A DNA stretch of 64,000 bases, from the NCBI RefSeq assembly GCF_001270965.1, contig NZ_LGIA01000171.1, forward strand, positions 1 through 64,000. Direction: 5' to 3'. The position numbers and the translations under genes are program-made. The stretch comes from Sunxiuqinia dokdonensis (GTDB taxonomy: Bacteria; Bacteroidota; Bacteroidia; Bacteroidales; Prolixibacteraceae). Each line of letters opens with the position of its first letter. Position 1 is the first letter of the stretch. The notes beneath the pieces are model-generated. The model was not told the origin of the DNA and ran no database searches. It saw only the letters and a program-made list of their open reading frames with translations. Below are positions 23,914 to 33,141 of this stretch, in pieces.

Positions 23914-26409
23914 TTATTGAACGATCAATTTTGTTTCGGCTGGCTTCAGCCAGTTGGCCGAGAATCTTAGCTTGACTTCACCCGGCTGGTCACCTGCCTG
24001 AATGTAAGCGATCATCCGGCCATGAAACACGCGGTGTTTGTTGTCGGAATAATCAGACATATCGGAATTGTTGCTGGCTTCCAAACCCAGCAGACGCGCA
24101 TCACCATCAATCAGGCAAGTCACTTCCTCATCCGACAGCATGACCGGAATTCCGGCTTCATCCACGACCTGAATAGCAATTTGAGCGACTCCTCCCTGCT
24201 CAATTGCTTCTTCATCCTCAATCACCTCAATGGCGTATGGCCGTCCGGAGGGCTCAATCTCAAACTGGCTGACCTGTTGTCCGCTGGAATCCATTCCAAG
24301 CACTTCGAGCTTACCCGGAGCATAAGGAATATCCCAAAAGATGATGCCGGTTTCTTCGTTGTAATTTTGCGGTTCGCCCACCAGCTCACCGTTTAAAAGC
24401 AGTTTGGCGGAAGCCGCGTTCGTATAGCAAACCACCCGGATCAATTGGCCTTCATCGTAGTTCCAGATGGGCCAGGCATCCATCGAAGGCCTTTTTTCTT
24501 CATGGTTTCCACCGGCTTGCTCGGCTTCCAGTTGCGACCAAACGTCTTTCAGCTGGCTTTGGCTGCCGCGGCCGGGTGTTGGATAGGTTCCCAGATAGGC
24601 CATCGGCTTTTCCGACCACAACGACTGCCGGAAATAGCCACGGGGTTTGATAAAGCCACCAAAATCGAGCAAGCCCGAATAAAAACCGCGCGACGGCCAG
24701 CGCCCCGATTCTCCCAAGTAATCAATGCCCGTCCACAGAAATTGGCCGAAGATAAAATCGCGCGACGTGACTGCTTTCCAGGCTTCGAGATCGTGCCGGT
24801 TTTCGCTGCCAAAAATCACCCGCTCCGGATATTGCGCATGGTCGCGATCATATAAACTTTCAGTATAGTTATAACCGGCAATGTCCAAAGCACCGGGGTA
24901 GGCCGTTTGGTTTGACATGGCGACACCAGCCAGTCCCGCAGTTGTTGGACGCGATTGGTCGTATTGCTTCACCACCTTCACCAGGCGCTTGGCAATATCG
25001 CCCAATCGCATGGCATCGGGCGCATCTTCTTTGAAGCCGCCAAAAATAGGTTGGGTAAAGCCGGTTTCGCCACCGCCATCCAACACGGGGTGCGAATACG
25101 GATCGTTCGGATAATCCACTTCGTTGCCAATGCTCCAGGCGAAAATCGAGGGGTGATTGCGATCGCGTCGCACCATGTCAGCCAAATCCTGTTCGCCCCA
25201 TTCCTCAAAGAAGTCGAAGGAGCCCTGAAAGCCGGGAGTTCCGACATTCCATCCCTCAAGCCATTTGCGTTTTGGGAATTCCCACTCGTCAAAAGCTTCA
25301 TTCATCACCAGCAAACCCAGCTCATCGCAAAGTTCATATAAATCCGTCGCCTGCGGGTTGTGGCTGGTGCGAATGGCATTGACGCCGATTTCTTTTAAAG
25401 TGAGCAGGCGGGTTTCCCACACTTCGCGGGGCACGGCCGAACCCAATACGCCGGCATCATGGTGCAGACACACGCCTTTGATCTTCATCCATTCGCCATT
25501 CAAGGCAAATCCTTTATTTGGATCGAAGGTGAAACTGCGGAATCCCGTTTGGGTGCTTGTTTCATCGACCAGTTCACCATCGCGGTAAACAGTTGTTTTC
25601 AAAACATATAAAGCCGGATGTTCGAGTGACCAAAGCTCCGGGTCGGCAACTTTTATTTCAGACTGAATTTTTCCCGACTGATTTCCAGCCACCGTCAGCT
25701 TTTTGGAGGATTTGCCCATGAGCCTATTTTCAGGCGAAAACAATTCATTCTGAATGGTCAGAACTGAAGACTCGCTCGTACCATTCTCCACCTCCACTTC
25801 CAAATTCAGTTGATAACCTTTTTTCTGCTTTTCGGGCCAGGCATAAACACCCCACTGTGCCAGATGAACCGGGTTGGAATAGACCACCCACACGTCGCGG
25901 TAAATGCCCGAGCCCGTGTACCAGCGCGAATCGGCCGATTGGCTGTGATCGACCCGGACGGCAATCAGGTTTTCTTCGCCATATTTGATGTGCGGCGTGG
26001 CATCGTACATGAAGGAGATGTAGCCATTGGGCCGCTTCCCCAGCGAAACGCCGTTCACGAACACCTCGCTTCGATTGTACACCCCTTCAAAATAAAGATA
26101 CACCTTCTCGCCCTGGCGCTCTGCCGGAATAGAAAGCTGCTTGCGGTACCAGCCGACACCCCCCGGTAAATAGCCCGTGGCGCTCGCCAAAGTGGGGCTG
26201 AGTTGCTGTTTGACAGTCCAGTCGTGGGGTAAATGAACAGTCCGCCATCGCCGGTCATTCAAATCCGCCTGCTCTGCATTTTCAACATCCTGCAGAACAA
26301 ATTTCCAGTTGGCGTTGATCTTTTCAGCCTGTCCAAATCCACCTTGTGCAAAAAGCGATTGAACGCTAACAAAACTCACCAACAGTAAGCAAATCAATTT
26401 TAGTTTCAT
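23914..26409 (-). CDS. GH2 beta-galactosidase-like glycosidase
   Basis: A secreted GH2 enzyme of 831 residues. The start chosen is ATG 26409 (MKLKLICLLLVSFVSVQSLFAQ, a clear signal peptide); an upstream ATG at 26442 would add 11 residues. Order: sugar-binding jelly-roll domain, immunoglobulin-like domain, TIM barrel, then C-terminal Ig-like domains (DUF4982 and a big_1-like module). From this start the acid/base is Glu430 (SIGNEVDY) and the nucleophile Glu536 (FGSEN). 'HNPQATDLYELCDELGLLV' is a typical GH2 barrel segment. The family includes beta-galactosidases and beta-glucuronidases; the 'DUF4982' type tail is usual for Bacteroidota beta-galactosidases. It lies 41 bp after the GH51 gene. 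Confidence 0.93.
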   Translation of the reverse strand: MKLKLICLLLVSFVSVQSLFAQGGFGQAEKINANWKFVLQDVENAEQADLNDRRWRTVHLPHDWTVKQQLSPTLASATGYLPGGVGWYRKQLSIPAERQGEKVYLYFEGVYNRSEVFVNGVSLGKRPNGYISFMYDATPHIKYGEENLIAVRVDHSQSADSRWYTGSGIYRDVWVVYSNPVHLAQWGVYAWPEKQKKGYQLNLEVEVENGTSESSVLTIQNELFSPENRLMGKSSKKLTVAGNQSGKIQSEIKVADPELWSLEHPALYVLKTTVYRDGELVDETSTQTGFRSFTFDPNKGFALNGEWMKIKGVCLHHDAGVLGSAVPREVWETRLLTLKEIGVNAIRTSHNPQATDLYELCDELGLLVMNEAFDEWEFPKRKWLEGWNVGTPGFQGSFDFFEEWGEQDLADMVRRDRNHPSIFAWSIGNEVDYPNDPYSHPVLDGGGETGFTQPIFGGFKEDAPDAMRLGDIAKRLVKVVKQYDQSRPTTAGLAGVAMSNQTAYPGALDIAGYNYTESLYDRDHAQYPERVIFGSENRHDLEAWKAVTSRDFIFGQFLWTGIDYLGESGRWPSRGFYSGLLDFGGFIKPRGYFRQSLWSEKPMAYLGTYPTPGRGSQSQLKDVWSQLEAEQAGGNHEEKRPSMDAWPIWNYDEGQLIRVVCYTNAASAKLLLNGELVGEPQNYNEETGIIFWDIPYAPGKLEVLGMDSSGQQVSQFEIEPSGRPYAIEVIEDEEAIEQGGVAQIAIQVVDEAGIPVMLSDEEVTCLIDGDARLLGLEASNNSDMSDYSDNKHRVFHGRMIAYIQAGDQPGEVKLRFSANWLKPAETKLIVQ

Positions 26410-26449
26410 CGTATTGAGTATTAAAGTAGTTGTAACTGGCATTCAGAAT

Positions 26450-29056
26450 TTATTTCCGTTCCTGTTCCTTTGATTTCATTCGAATCACGGAGAAGGAATA
26501 AGCCGGCAGGTTGTATTCAAACGGCTCGCCAAGCGAAATCGTACGATTCTCGGGCCGTGCTTTTTCGTCCGTCGGATTACCTTGGAGCACGCTCAAAACT
26601 GCCTCGCCTTCCAGTATCGGAAGACCGACCAGATTGATTTTAGTGTCAACAGAAACCGGCAGCAAATTCGTCAGCTTCAAAATGTAATCGCCGGTTTTGC
26701 TGTCGTGAACCAGCGAAGAAGCCACGCGCTTTTTCACCTCTTTCTTGTTATTGGAAAGATGGATCTGCGAAGCGATGTATTCATCGCCAGCGTTTTGTCC
26801 AAACAGCACCTGCACAAAATAATCAGTTGTGGGAAATACTTCGGTGTTGTTGAAATAAATCAGGTCGGGGTTCCATTGCGTATGCCCGTGTTTGGCCAGC
26901 AGTGGTGCGTACGAAGTCATGCTGACCACGTCGGCATTGCGCTCCACATTAATCAGGTGCAAGGCATCGCAGAGGGCGGTTTCCATATTCAATTTGCGCC
27001 CCGGTATGTGTGTGGCATATTCACCCAAATAGACCTTGGATTTGGAGCGGTCGTAGCGGTCGTAGTAATCCTGGTTGTTCAGGTACCAGCCCGGTGGTTG
27101 GTAATAATGCTCGTCCACCATCGGGACTTCCAGCTCGGTGGCAAAGTCCCAGCCCACGCGGTAGTCCGTTCCTTCGGAGAAGGGTCCCACCGTGCCAATT
27201 ACGGTAATCTCCGGATGTTTTTCTTTGACGGCCTTATAAATCATTTCGAAGCGTTCCTTAAAAATATCCGTGATCAAATCCTCATTGCCAATGCCAACAT
27301 ACTTCAGGTTGAAGGGCTCAGGGTGACCGGCCTGCGCGCGCAATTTTCCCCATTCCGAATTTTTGTCGCCGTTGGCCCATTCAATCAGATCGAGCACATC
27401 CTGCACATAATCATCCATGTCGCACATCGGGATGCCGCCCTGCTGACCATGTCCTCCGCATGACGAGTTTTGGCAGGGAACGCCGGCTGCTATCACAGGC
27501 AGCGGCTCGGCGCCAATATCTTCGCAAAACTGAAAGTACTCGAAATACCCAAGCCCCATCGACTGGTGATAGTTCCAAATGTTCCGGTCGGGCTTGCGGG
27601 TTTCGAGGGGGCCAACCGTATTCTTCCAGCGGTAAATGTTGTCCAGACCATCGCCGTGGGCCACGCAGCCTCCCGGGAAACGCACAAAACGCGGGTGCAG
27701 CTCGGCAATCGCTTCGGCCAGGTCGGGGCGCAAACCATTCTTACGGTTTTTGAATGTCTTCTGCGGAAAGAGCGACACCAGATCCAGCGCCACTTTTCCT
27801 GTAAATTGCGGGATCACCTGCAATCTCGCCTCATCGATTGTCTCTTTGGCCGTGAGCGTCAGCTCCAGTTTTTTCCAGTCAGCGCTAACCGATTTCGTGC
27901 TTCCTTCGGCATAAACTTTTCCGCTGTCATCCACCAAACGAATCAGCAGCTTGCCTTTGGCACCCTCCAGCCCGCGGGCAAAAACCGAGAAGTTATACCG
28001 GTCGCCTGCTTTTAGCGGAATGCCGTCAAACCCTTGATTTTTCACGCCTTCGCCCACTTCTGAAATGGTCAACACTGCGTAGTGCTGTTGGTTGGGGTGA
28101 ATCGGCGAGACGGTATCGATGACAAATCCGGTTTGGGAACCGGTGAAGTTCCAGGCTTTTTTGCTGTCCCAGCTTTTGTCGCGGCCTTTGGTATCGGAAA
28201 GCTGGTATTCAAAGCCCCGGTTTTGCACCAGCTCGGCATACAAACCGCCATCCGCCGCATAATTAATATCTTCGAAAAAAATACCGATCAGCAAATCGCT
28301 GATGGCTTTGCTGTTTTCCGGAATCGCGGTAATTTCAGCAGTCAGCGGTTCCAAGTCCGCAAAACGCGTGGCATCGTCGGTAAGCCGTTCCGCCCGCTGC
28401 ATCTCTTTATATTGACTGACTTGATAATACTTGATCAGGCCATCAATCATTTGCCACGAAACCTTAGAAATCGTTCCCAGCTGCTTTTCACCATCGATCA
28501 GCACCTCTTCGCGGCAATTTAGGCGGTCGGCTGCTGTTCCCTCAACAGTCGGTGTGTAGCTCTTAAAATCGGTGGTGGTCGTTTTATAGATTTTCGTTTC
28601 ATCACCAAGCTCGCTCAACCAGGTAATCGCGTAGTTATTCTCATTGGGTTGAAACGAAACTTCGGGCAACAGTACATTGGCATCGTCCATCACATACGGA
28701 TAATCCTGCGAATCCCAGGTGTGCAAGTCGGGCGCCTGGGCATGGGCAAACTGTCCCACTTCGTCGTTCAAACTCCAGATGGCGTGCCACTCGCCCTGCT
28801 GATCCTGAAACACGAAAGGCGTGAGCATCCTTTTTTGAGCGCCCCAGGTTCCAAAGTCGGAAAACAGGAAACGGAATTCCGGCCCGATGCCCTGCCAGTT
28901 TTCCCGGTCAATACTCCAGGCGTAGTGGAGGCCATTACCCCCGCGGTTCTTGGTGGTGGCGTACGAAAACACCCAGGCCGAGTCGGGTTCGTTGGCCAAA
29001 GTCGGTTGCAGCAAAGTGGCTGCAACCAAGATCAGGAGGAAATAGATTTTTTTCAT
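26450..29056 (-). CDS. GH51 alpha-L-arabinofuranosidase with N-terminal propeller-like domain
   Basis: An 868-residue secreted protein (signal peptide ending near LANEP). Residues about 25-215 look like part of a GH43/GH32-type beta-propeller (YAWSIDRENW, WHAIWSLND, YVMDDANVLLPEVSF, DFKSYTP). From about 240 on it is a GH51 enzyme: the 'IGIFFEDINYAADGGLYAELVQNRGFE' start, a carbohydrate-binding sandwich (300-430), and the barrel with 'RFPGGCVAHGDG', acid/base Glu592 (GIGNEDL) and nucleophile Glu679 (YLGEYATH). GH51 enzymes release terminal alpha-L-arabinofuranose from arabinan, arabinoxylan or arabinogalactan. The added N-terminal domain is uncommon and may bind substrate. It has no obvious complete GH43 catalytic triad. 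Confidence 0.93.
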   Translation of the reverse strand: MKKIYFLLILVAATLLQPTLANEPDSAWVFSYATTKNRGGNGLHYAWSIDRENWQGIGPEFRFLFSDFGTWGAQKRMLTPFVFQDQQGEWHAIWSLNDEVGQFAHAQAPDLHTWDSQDYPYVMDDANVLLPEVSFQPNENNYAITWLSELGDETKIYKTTTTDFKSYTPTVEGTAADRLNCREEVLIDGEKQLGTISKVSWQMIDGLIKYYQVSQYKEMQRAERLTDDATRFADLEPLTAEITAIPENSKAISDLLIGIFFEDINYAADGGLYAELVQNRGFEYQLSDTKGRDKSWDSKKAWNFTGSQTGFVIDTVSPIHPNQQHYAVLTISEVGEGVKNQGFDGIPLKAGDRYNFSVFARGLEGAKGKLLIRLVDDSGKVYAEGSTKSVSADWKKLELTLTAKETIDEARLQVIPQFTGKVALDLVSLFPQKTFKNRKNGLRPDLAEAIAELHPRFVRFPGGCVAHGDGLDNIYRWKNTVGPLETRKPDRNIWNYHQSMGLGYFEYFQFCEDIGAEPLPVIAAGVPCQNSSCGGHGQQGGIPMCDMDDYVQDVLDLIEWANGDKNSEWGKLRAQAGHPEPFNLKYVGIGNEDLITDIFKERFEMIYKAVKEKHPEITVIGTVGPFSEGTDYRVGWDFATELEVPMVDEHYYQPPGWYLNNQDYYDRYDRSKSKVYLGEYATHIPGRKLNMETALCDALHLINVERNADVVSMTSYAPLLAKHGHTQWNPDLIYFNNTEVFPTTDYFVQVLFGQNAGDEYIASQIHLSNNKKEVKKRVASSLVHDSKTGDYILKLTNLLPVSVDTKINLVGLPILEGEAVLSVLQGNPTDEKARPENRTISLGEPFEYNLPAYSFSVIRMKSKEQERK

Positions 29057-29222
29057 ACGTTTATTTTTTCAGTTTATTGACCTGCGACTTTCGTACTACA
29101 CGTCATCTCTTTGAGACACTTAACACCGGTATGTAACTCGCCGATAAACATTTTTGTGGGCGCAAACTCCGGTTTCCATGGCTCGTTTCATCTTGTAGTG
29201 ATTGAGTAGTCATCCGTCTAAA

Positions 29223-30593
29223 TTAACGGCTTAATTTGAATAAACCGCTGGCGTGTGCTGCCAAGGGCTGGCTAAACGTGTCCGAGGCCGTGCCTAAGTC
29301 TTCGTTGCTCCACAAATCCATCACCGTGCATTCCGCATTCAGTCCCAGTTCCGCCAGATCAACCGAAACATTGACCGGCTCCTCACTGTCGGAGATATTA
29401 AAAAGTGCCAGATACACTTCACCGGTGTTCGGATTTTTTGAGGTGATGGCCACCTTACCGTCTTCCTGAAATAGCTGACGTACCTCGGTACTTTCGCGGT
29501 GCATGCGCAGCACTTCTTCGTTGGTTAACAGCGAAAGGGTGAACTCATCGTTGCTTGGCAAATCGCCGCCAAACATCAGGGGCGATTTAAAGATGGTGAA
29601 CAGAGTCATCAGCGTGTATTGCTCATCAGGAGTCAGGCGGCTCAAGCGGTCTTCTCCCCGTTCGCCGCGGATGGAAATACGTCCCAGCGGAATCATATCG
29701 CAGTCGGGCCAGGTGCCGGGGGCAATGTAGGGGTACCACTTCTGGCTAATATTCATTAGGTGGGTGATGTGGTTCCAGGTGTCCCAAACGTCGTCCACCA
29801 TGCGCCACATGTTAGCATGCTCGAGAACGTGATCAGCAGCTTCAATCGGCGTTTCACCCGGCGACGTGCTCAGCACAATCGGGCGCCCGCACTGGTCGAT
29901 GGCCTTGCGGATCAGCTCAATTTCGGCTTGATGGTAGGGCCGCGACAGATCATCAATCTTAATGAAATCGACTTCCCATTCGGCATACAGGTCGAAAAGG
30001 GAATTGTAATATTCCTGCGCACCAGGTCGATCGGCCACAATCGTATAGTTATCGCGCAGCCATTTGCACTGCAGTTCGGTGGTGTAAATTTGGTCGGCTG
30101 TAATGCCATCGGTTCCTTTGATGGGTAATTTTTGCTCCACCGCCACTGTCGGAATGCCGCGCATGATGTGGATGCCGAACTTCAAACCTTTGCTGTGAAT
30201 GTAGTCCGCCAACGCCTTAAATCCTTTGCCGTCGGCAGCCGATGGAAAACGGTTCACAGCAGGCTGGTAGCGGCCATACTCGTCGATCACGTAGCGGGGA
30301 TCGGTTTGGTTGTAACCCCCGGCTTTGTCATTCTCCACAAACCAGCGGATATCCACCACAATGTATTCCCAACCATAATCTTTTAGCTTATCAGCCATAT
30401 AATCAGCATTGGCTTTCACTTCGTGTTCTTCCACAGTAGGCCCATAGCAGTCCCAACTGTTCCAACCCATTGGCGGTGTTTGGGCCCAGGTTTTAAACTC
30501 GCCTTTGGCAAATAGTTCGGGCTTCTGTTTTGTTTGGCAGGAAGAAAAAGCGGCCAGCGACAATATGACCAGCAAAAAGTTTAGTGGTTTCAT
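29223..30593 (-). CDS. GH27 alpha-galactosidase lipoprotein
   Basis: A 456-residue lipoprotein (lipobox FSSC, Cys19). GH27 signatures are 'TPPMGWNSWDCYG' at residues 39-51, the nucleophile Asp214 in 'DFIKIDD' and the acid/base Asp268 in 'MWRMVDDVWDTW'. A C-terminal beta domain follows (from about 370). It removes terminal alpha-galactose, or beta-L-arabinopyranose in some members, from glycans. First gene of the downstream enzyme run (GH27, GH51, GH2, GH43, DUF3472), separated from the GH51 gene by 166 bp. A gap of more than 900 bp with a divergent broken gene separates it from the GH29 gene. Confidence 0.93.
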   Translation of the reverse strand: MKPLNFLLVILSLAAFSSCQTKQKPELFAKGEFKTWAQTPPMGWNSWDCYGPTVEEHEVKANADYMADKLKDYGWEYIVVDIRWFVENDKAGGYNQTDPRYVIDEYGRYQPAVNRFPSAADGKGFKALADYIHSKGLKFGIHIMRGIPTVAVEQKLPIKGTDGITADQIYTTELQCKWLRDNYTIVADRPGAQEYYNSLFDLYAEWEVDFIKIDDLSRPYHQAEIELIRKAIDQCGRPIVLSTSPGETPIEAADHVLEHANMWRMVDDVWDTWNHITHLMNISQKWYPYIAPGTWPDCDMIPLGRISIRGERGEDRLSRLTPDEQYTLMTLFTIFKSPLMFGGDLPSNDEFTLSLLTNEEVLRMHRESTEVRQLFQEDGKVAITSKNPNTGEVYLALFNISDSEEPVNVSVDLAELGLNAECTVMDLWSNEDLGTASDTFSQPLAAHASGLFKLSR

Positions 30594-30907
30594 TTTAAGC
30601 TTGTATTGGTTTGATTTATTCGATTTTAAAAGTCAAAATTACTTTTCTCAAAAATGGACATTTTTTATGAATTTGCAAAACGTAAACTGTTCTAATGATT
30701 GGATTTACCTCCCGAATAAGGTCTGCCATTGAACCGGACACAAAAGCCTGACCAGATTCACACCTCCTGCCCTATCTGCCTCGAAAATTCGAGGTACTGG
30801 TTGGGCAGGAGGGAAAGAGGAGGTGGACAATAACGCGATGCTTGCAAAAGAAATGAACATTACCTCTCCCTTATTTACTTCACTATCACCGATTAAAAAA
30901 ACGCGCC
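30594..30907. other. Intergenic region between GH27 and a DUF4174 pseudogene
   Basis: About 314 bp between two divergent genes, so it should hold both promoters. I see a short palindrome TCGAAAATTCGA near 30780, and CCTGCCC...GGGCAGG around it (about 30767-30812), which could be an operator or hairpin. No clear TAnnTTTG box and no further gene. Confidence 0.4.
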
Positions 30908-31349
30908 ATGAATTATCTAAAAATATTATTATTCGTTGCATTGCTGTTTAGTGTCCGATTTGGTTCTGCTCAGGATTTATCGAAACATCAATGGGAAAAC
31001 AGGCTGGTTTTACTCTTAAGTGATCATGAAAACAACACCACTTTTCAGGCTCAGTTGGAAGAATTCAGAAAGGATCTGACCGGTTTAGACGAACGAAAAT
31101 TGATCGTCTACCAGGTTATGCCGGGAGCCTATCGAATCGGATTGGATGACGGGGACGCAAAAAAGTCGGCGCGTTTATAATCCCGATTACAAAAAAGCCG
31201 ATTCCGGATTCGAAGTTGTTTTACTGGGCTTCGATGGTGGAATCAAGCTTCGTAAAAATGAATTACTGCCCTTGGCAGAGTTATATGCCACCATTGATGC
31301 AATGCCCATGCGACTTAGAGAGATGGAAAGAAAAAGCAGCGGTAAATAA
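30908..31349 (+). pseudogene. Frameshifted DUF4174-family protein
   Basis: The first frame (from 30908) encodes a signal peptide (MNYLKILLFVALLFSVRFGSAQ) and the start of a DUF4174 domain (HQWENRLVLLL). It stops at 31180. The family's C-terminal half (SGFEVVLLGFDGGIKLRKNELLPLAELYATIDAMPMRLREM) continues in a different frame to 31349. A one-base gain near GGGG (31151-31154) or AAAAAA (31159-31164) would explain the break. An A AAA AAG slippery site is present, but a -1 slip there leads to a third frame that lacks the conserved half, so programmed frameshifting is not supported. Function of the family is unknown (thioredoxin-like fold in related proteins). Confidence 0.75.
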
Positions 31350-31356
31350 AACCAAT

Positions 31357-31391
31357 AAAACGGCCCGGGAAGGATCTCCCCGGGCCGTTTT
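31357..31391. terminator. Bidirectional hairpin terminator
   Basis: Perfect 13-bp arms AAAACGGCCCGGG (31357-31369) and CCCGGGCCGTTTT (31379-31391) with a 9-nt loop; A and T runs on the two sides let it act on both strands. It lies between the convergent DUF4174 and GH29 genes. Confidence 0.85.
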
Positions 31392-31526
31392 ATATTTCTC
31401 AAACTGATAAAAGGCTGTTGCAACTTAGCGAAGCCTAAATGCATAAAAACCATGGCCTGTTTCCACTTGACTATACCGTATTACCACTTAACCAATGGGT
31501 CTTACAACGATTTGATACTTTCAAAA

Positions 31527-33053
31527 TCAGTTAATATCTGGATACTTGTACAAGCCGACTTCAGCAATTGTAGGTTGCAATCTTGACTCTAAAATTCGGA
31601 TTCTAAACTCAGATGCCTGAATCGGATCAAAATGTAAAAGTCTTTTATATCCAACCGTAGTTCCTTTAGTGGCAACCTTCCATTCCTTTCCATCCCAATA
31701 TTCCAATTCAAATTTTTCAATCCGCTGACCAACTCGAATATTTTCCTGAAGACATAGTACATCAACCAATTGTGGTTTTGGTAAAGTAACCTGAATTACT
31801 CCATTCTCTTGATTGGCCGACGATATCCAGTGTGTTGAGTTATCCTGATCTCTAATTTTTTCAACATTTTCTCCATCAGACTTCAAACTGGCATTGGAAA
31901 TATAATTTGTTCCATACAGTTTATCGATTCCTGCTTTTAAGCCTTGAAGTGACTTTACATCATTCTCATGAATTAATCCTCGTCGATCTGGAGGTAAATT
32001 CAACAACAGAACACCATTACGTCCGACTGAACTAAAATAAATATCCATCAACTTTTGAGGAGATTTAACCAAAGAATCTTCTTTTTCGTGGTAAAACCAT
32101 CCGGGACGAATGGAGACATCAGTTTCAGCAGGGTACCAGATTAAAGCTTTTGCATCGGCAATAGCTGTGCGACTCCCCAAATCCTGTTTCGTAAAATCCC
32201 CTTGAGGAACAAAATTCATATTTGTTTGCGAATCAGAGGCTATCAATTCTTGGTCTTGCATATCTGCAGGAAGAACACTCCACTCAGTTTCGCGGCCATA
32301 ACCGGTTTCGGTTCCAACCCAACGAACATCTGGCCCCATCACTGCAATCACCGCTTCTGGTTGGAGCTCCCGAATCAAACCATAGTATGCTTCCCAGTCA
32401 TAAACCTGTCGTTTACCATTGGGGCCTTCACCACAAGCACCATCAAACCAAACCTCATCAACTTTCCCATAGTTTGTAAGTAGCTCCGTCAATTGATTCA
32501 TGAAGTATTCATTATATTTAGGAGAATCGCCATAAACGGATGAGTTTCGATCCCAAGGCGACAGATAAACCCCAAAACCAAGGTCAAATTCGCGACAGGC
32601 CTCTGCAACTTCCTTAACAACGTCACCTTTCCCCTCTTTCCATGGGCTTTGCTTTACGGAATGGTCAGTGTATTGGCTTGGCCAGAGACAAAATCCGTCG
32701 TGATGCTTTGCCGTTAAGACGACTTGCTTGATTCCAGACTCTTTACATACCCTCACCCATTGCCTGGCATCAAATTCGGTTGGATTAAAAAGTCTTGGAT
32801 CCTCACTGCCATCGCCCCATTCTCTTCCAGTAAAAGTATTGATTCCAAAGTGGAAAAAAGCAATAAACTCCAGCTCTTGCCAACGTAATTGCCTTGGCGA
32901 AGGAGTAATATTAGCTGCAACTTCAACAATATCGTCAAGAGTTGCTCCTGGTTCAATAACTTTATAATTGGATTTGAATCCATTCGTGTCTTTCTGACTG
33001 TTACAGCCAGTCATTACAGATAGTGCTAATAAAAAAATAACTAAACCTTTCAT
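31527..33053 (-). CDS. GH29 alpha-L-fucosidase with C-terminal F5/8 domain
   Basis: A 508-residue lipoprotein. The start chosen is ATG 33053 (MKGLVIFLLALSVMTGC, lipobox with Cys17); a frame extension to 33128 would run through a terminator hairpin. GH29 features: 'FIAFFHFGINTFTGREWGDG', 'VVLTAKHHDGFCLWPS', and the nucleophile Asp204 in 'VDEVWFDGACGEG'. The last about 130 residues (NASLKSDGENVEKIRDQDNSTHW...) are a discoidin/F5-8 type C (CBM32-like) domain. It releases L-fucose from glycan side chains. It is the first enzyme gene downstream of SusD but is separated from it by a terminator, so its expression may be reduced or separately controlled. Confidence 0.92.
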   Translation of the reverse strand: MKGLVIFLLALSVMTGCNSQKDTNGFKSNYKVIEPGATLDDIVEVAANITPSPRQLRWQELEFIAFFHFGINTFTGREWGDGSEDPRLFNPTEFDARQWVRVCKESGIKQVVLTAKHHDGFCLWPSQYTDHSVKQSPWKEGKGDVVKEVAEACREFDLGFGVYLSPWDRNSSVYGDSPKYNEYFMNQLTELLTNYGKVDEVWFDGACGEGPNGKRQVYDWEAYYGLIRELQPEAVIAVMGPDVRWVGTETGYGRETEWSVLPADMQDQELIASDSQTNMNFVPQGDFTKQDLGSRTAIADAKALIWYPAETDVSIRPGWFYHEKEDSLVKSPQKLMDIYFSSVGRNGVLLLNLPPDRRGLIHENDVKSLQGLKAGIDKLYGTNYISNASLKSDGENVEKIRDQDNSTHWISSANQENGVIQVTLPKPQLVDVLCLQENIRVGQRIEKFELEYWDGKEWKVATKGTTVGYKRLLHFDPIQASEFRIRILESRLQPTIAEVGLYKYPDIN

Positions 33054-33072
33054 TTGTCTTTTTTTAAGGTAG

Positions 33073-33122
33073 AAAAATACGAAGTCTGCATTATTCTCTT
33101 TTAAGAACAATACAGACTTCGT
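33073..33122 (-). terminator. Terminator between susD and GH29 genes
   Basis: On the minus strand ACGAAGTCTG and CAGACTTCGT (complement of 33113-33122 and 33079-33088) pair across 24 nt that can extend the stem further, followed by ATTTTTCT. It starts 20 bp beyond the SusD stop codon. Confidence 0.75.
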
Positions 33123-33141
33123 TATCATTTACAACACAATT

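Noticed and set aside
31142-31180. An A AAA AAG slippery site in the DUF4174 gene suggesting programmed -1 frameshifting
   Set aside because: A -1 slip reaches a frame that does not contain the conserved C-terminal half; the conserved half needs a shift the other way, so a mutation or sequence error fits better.
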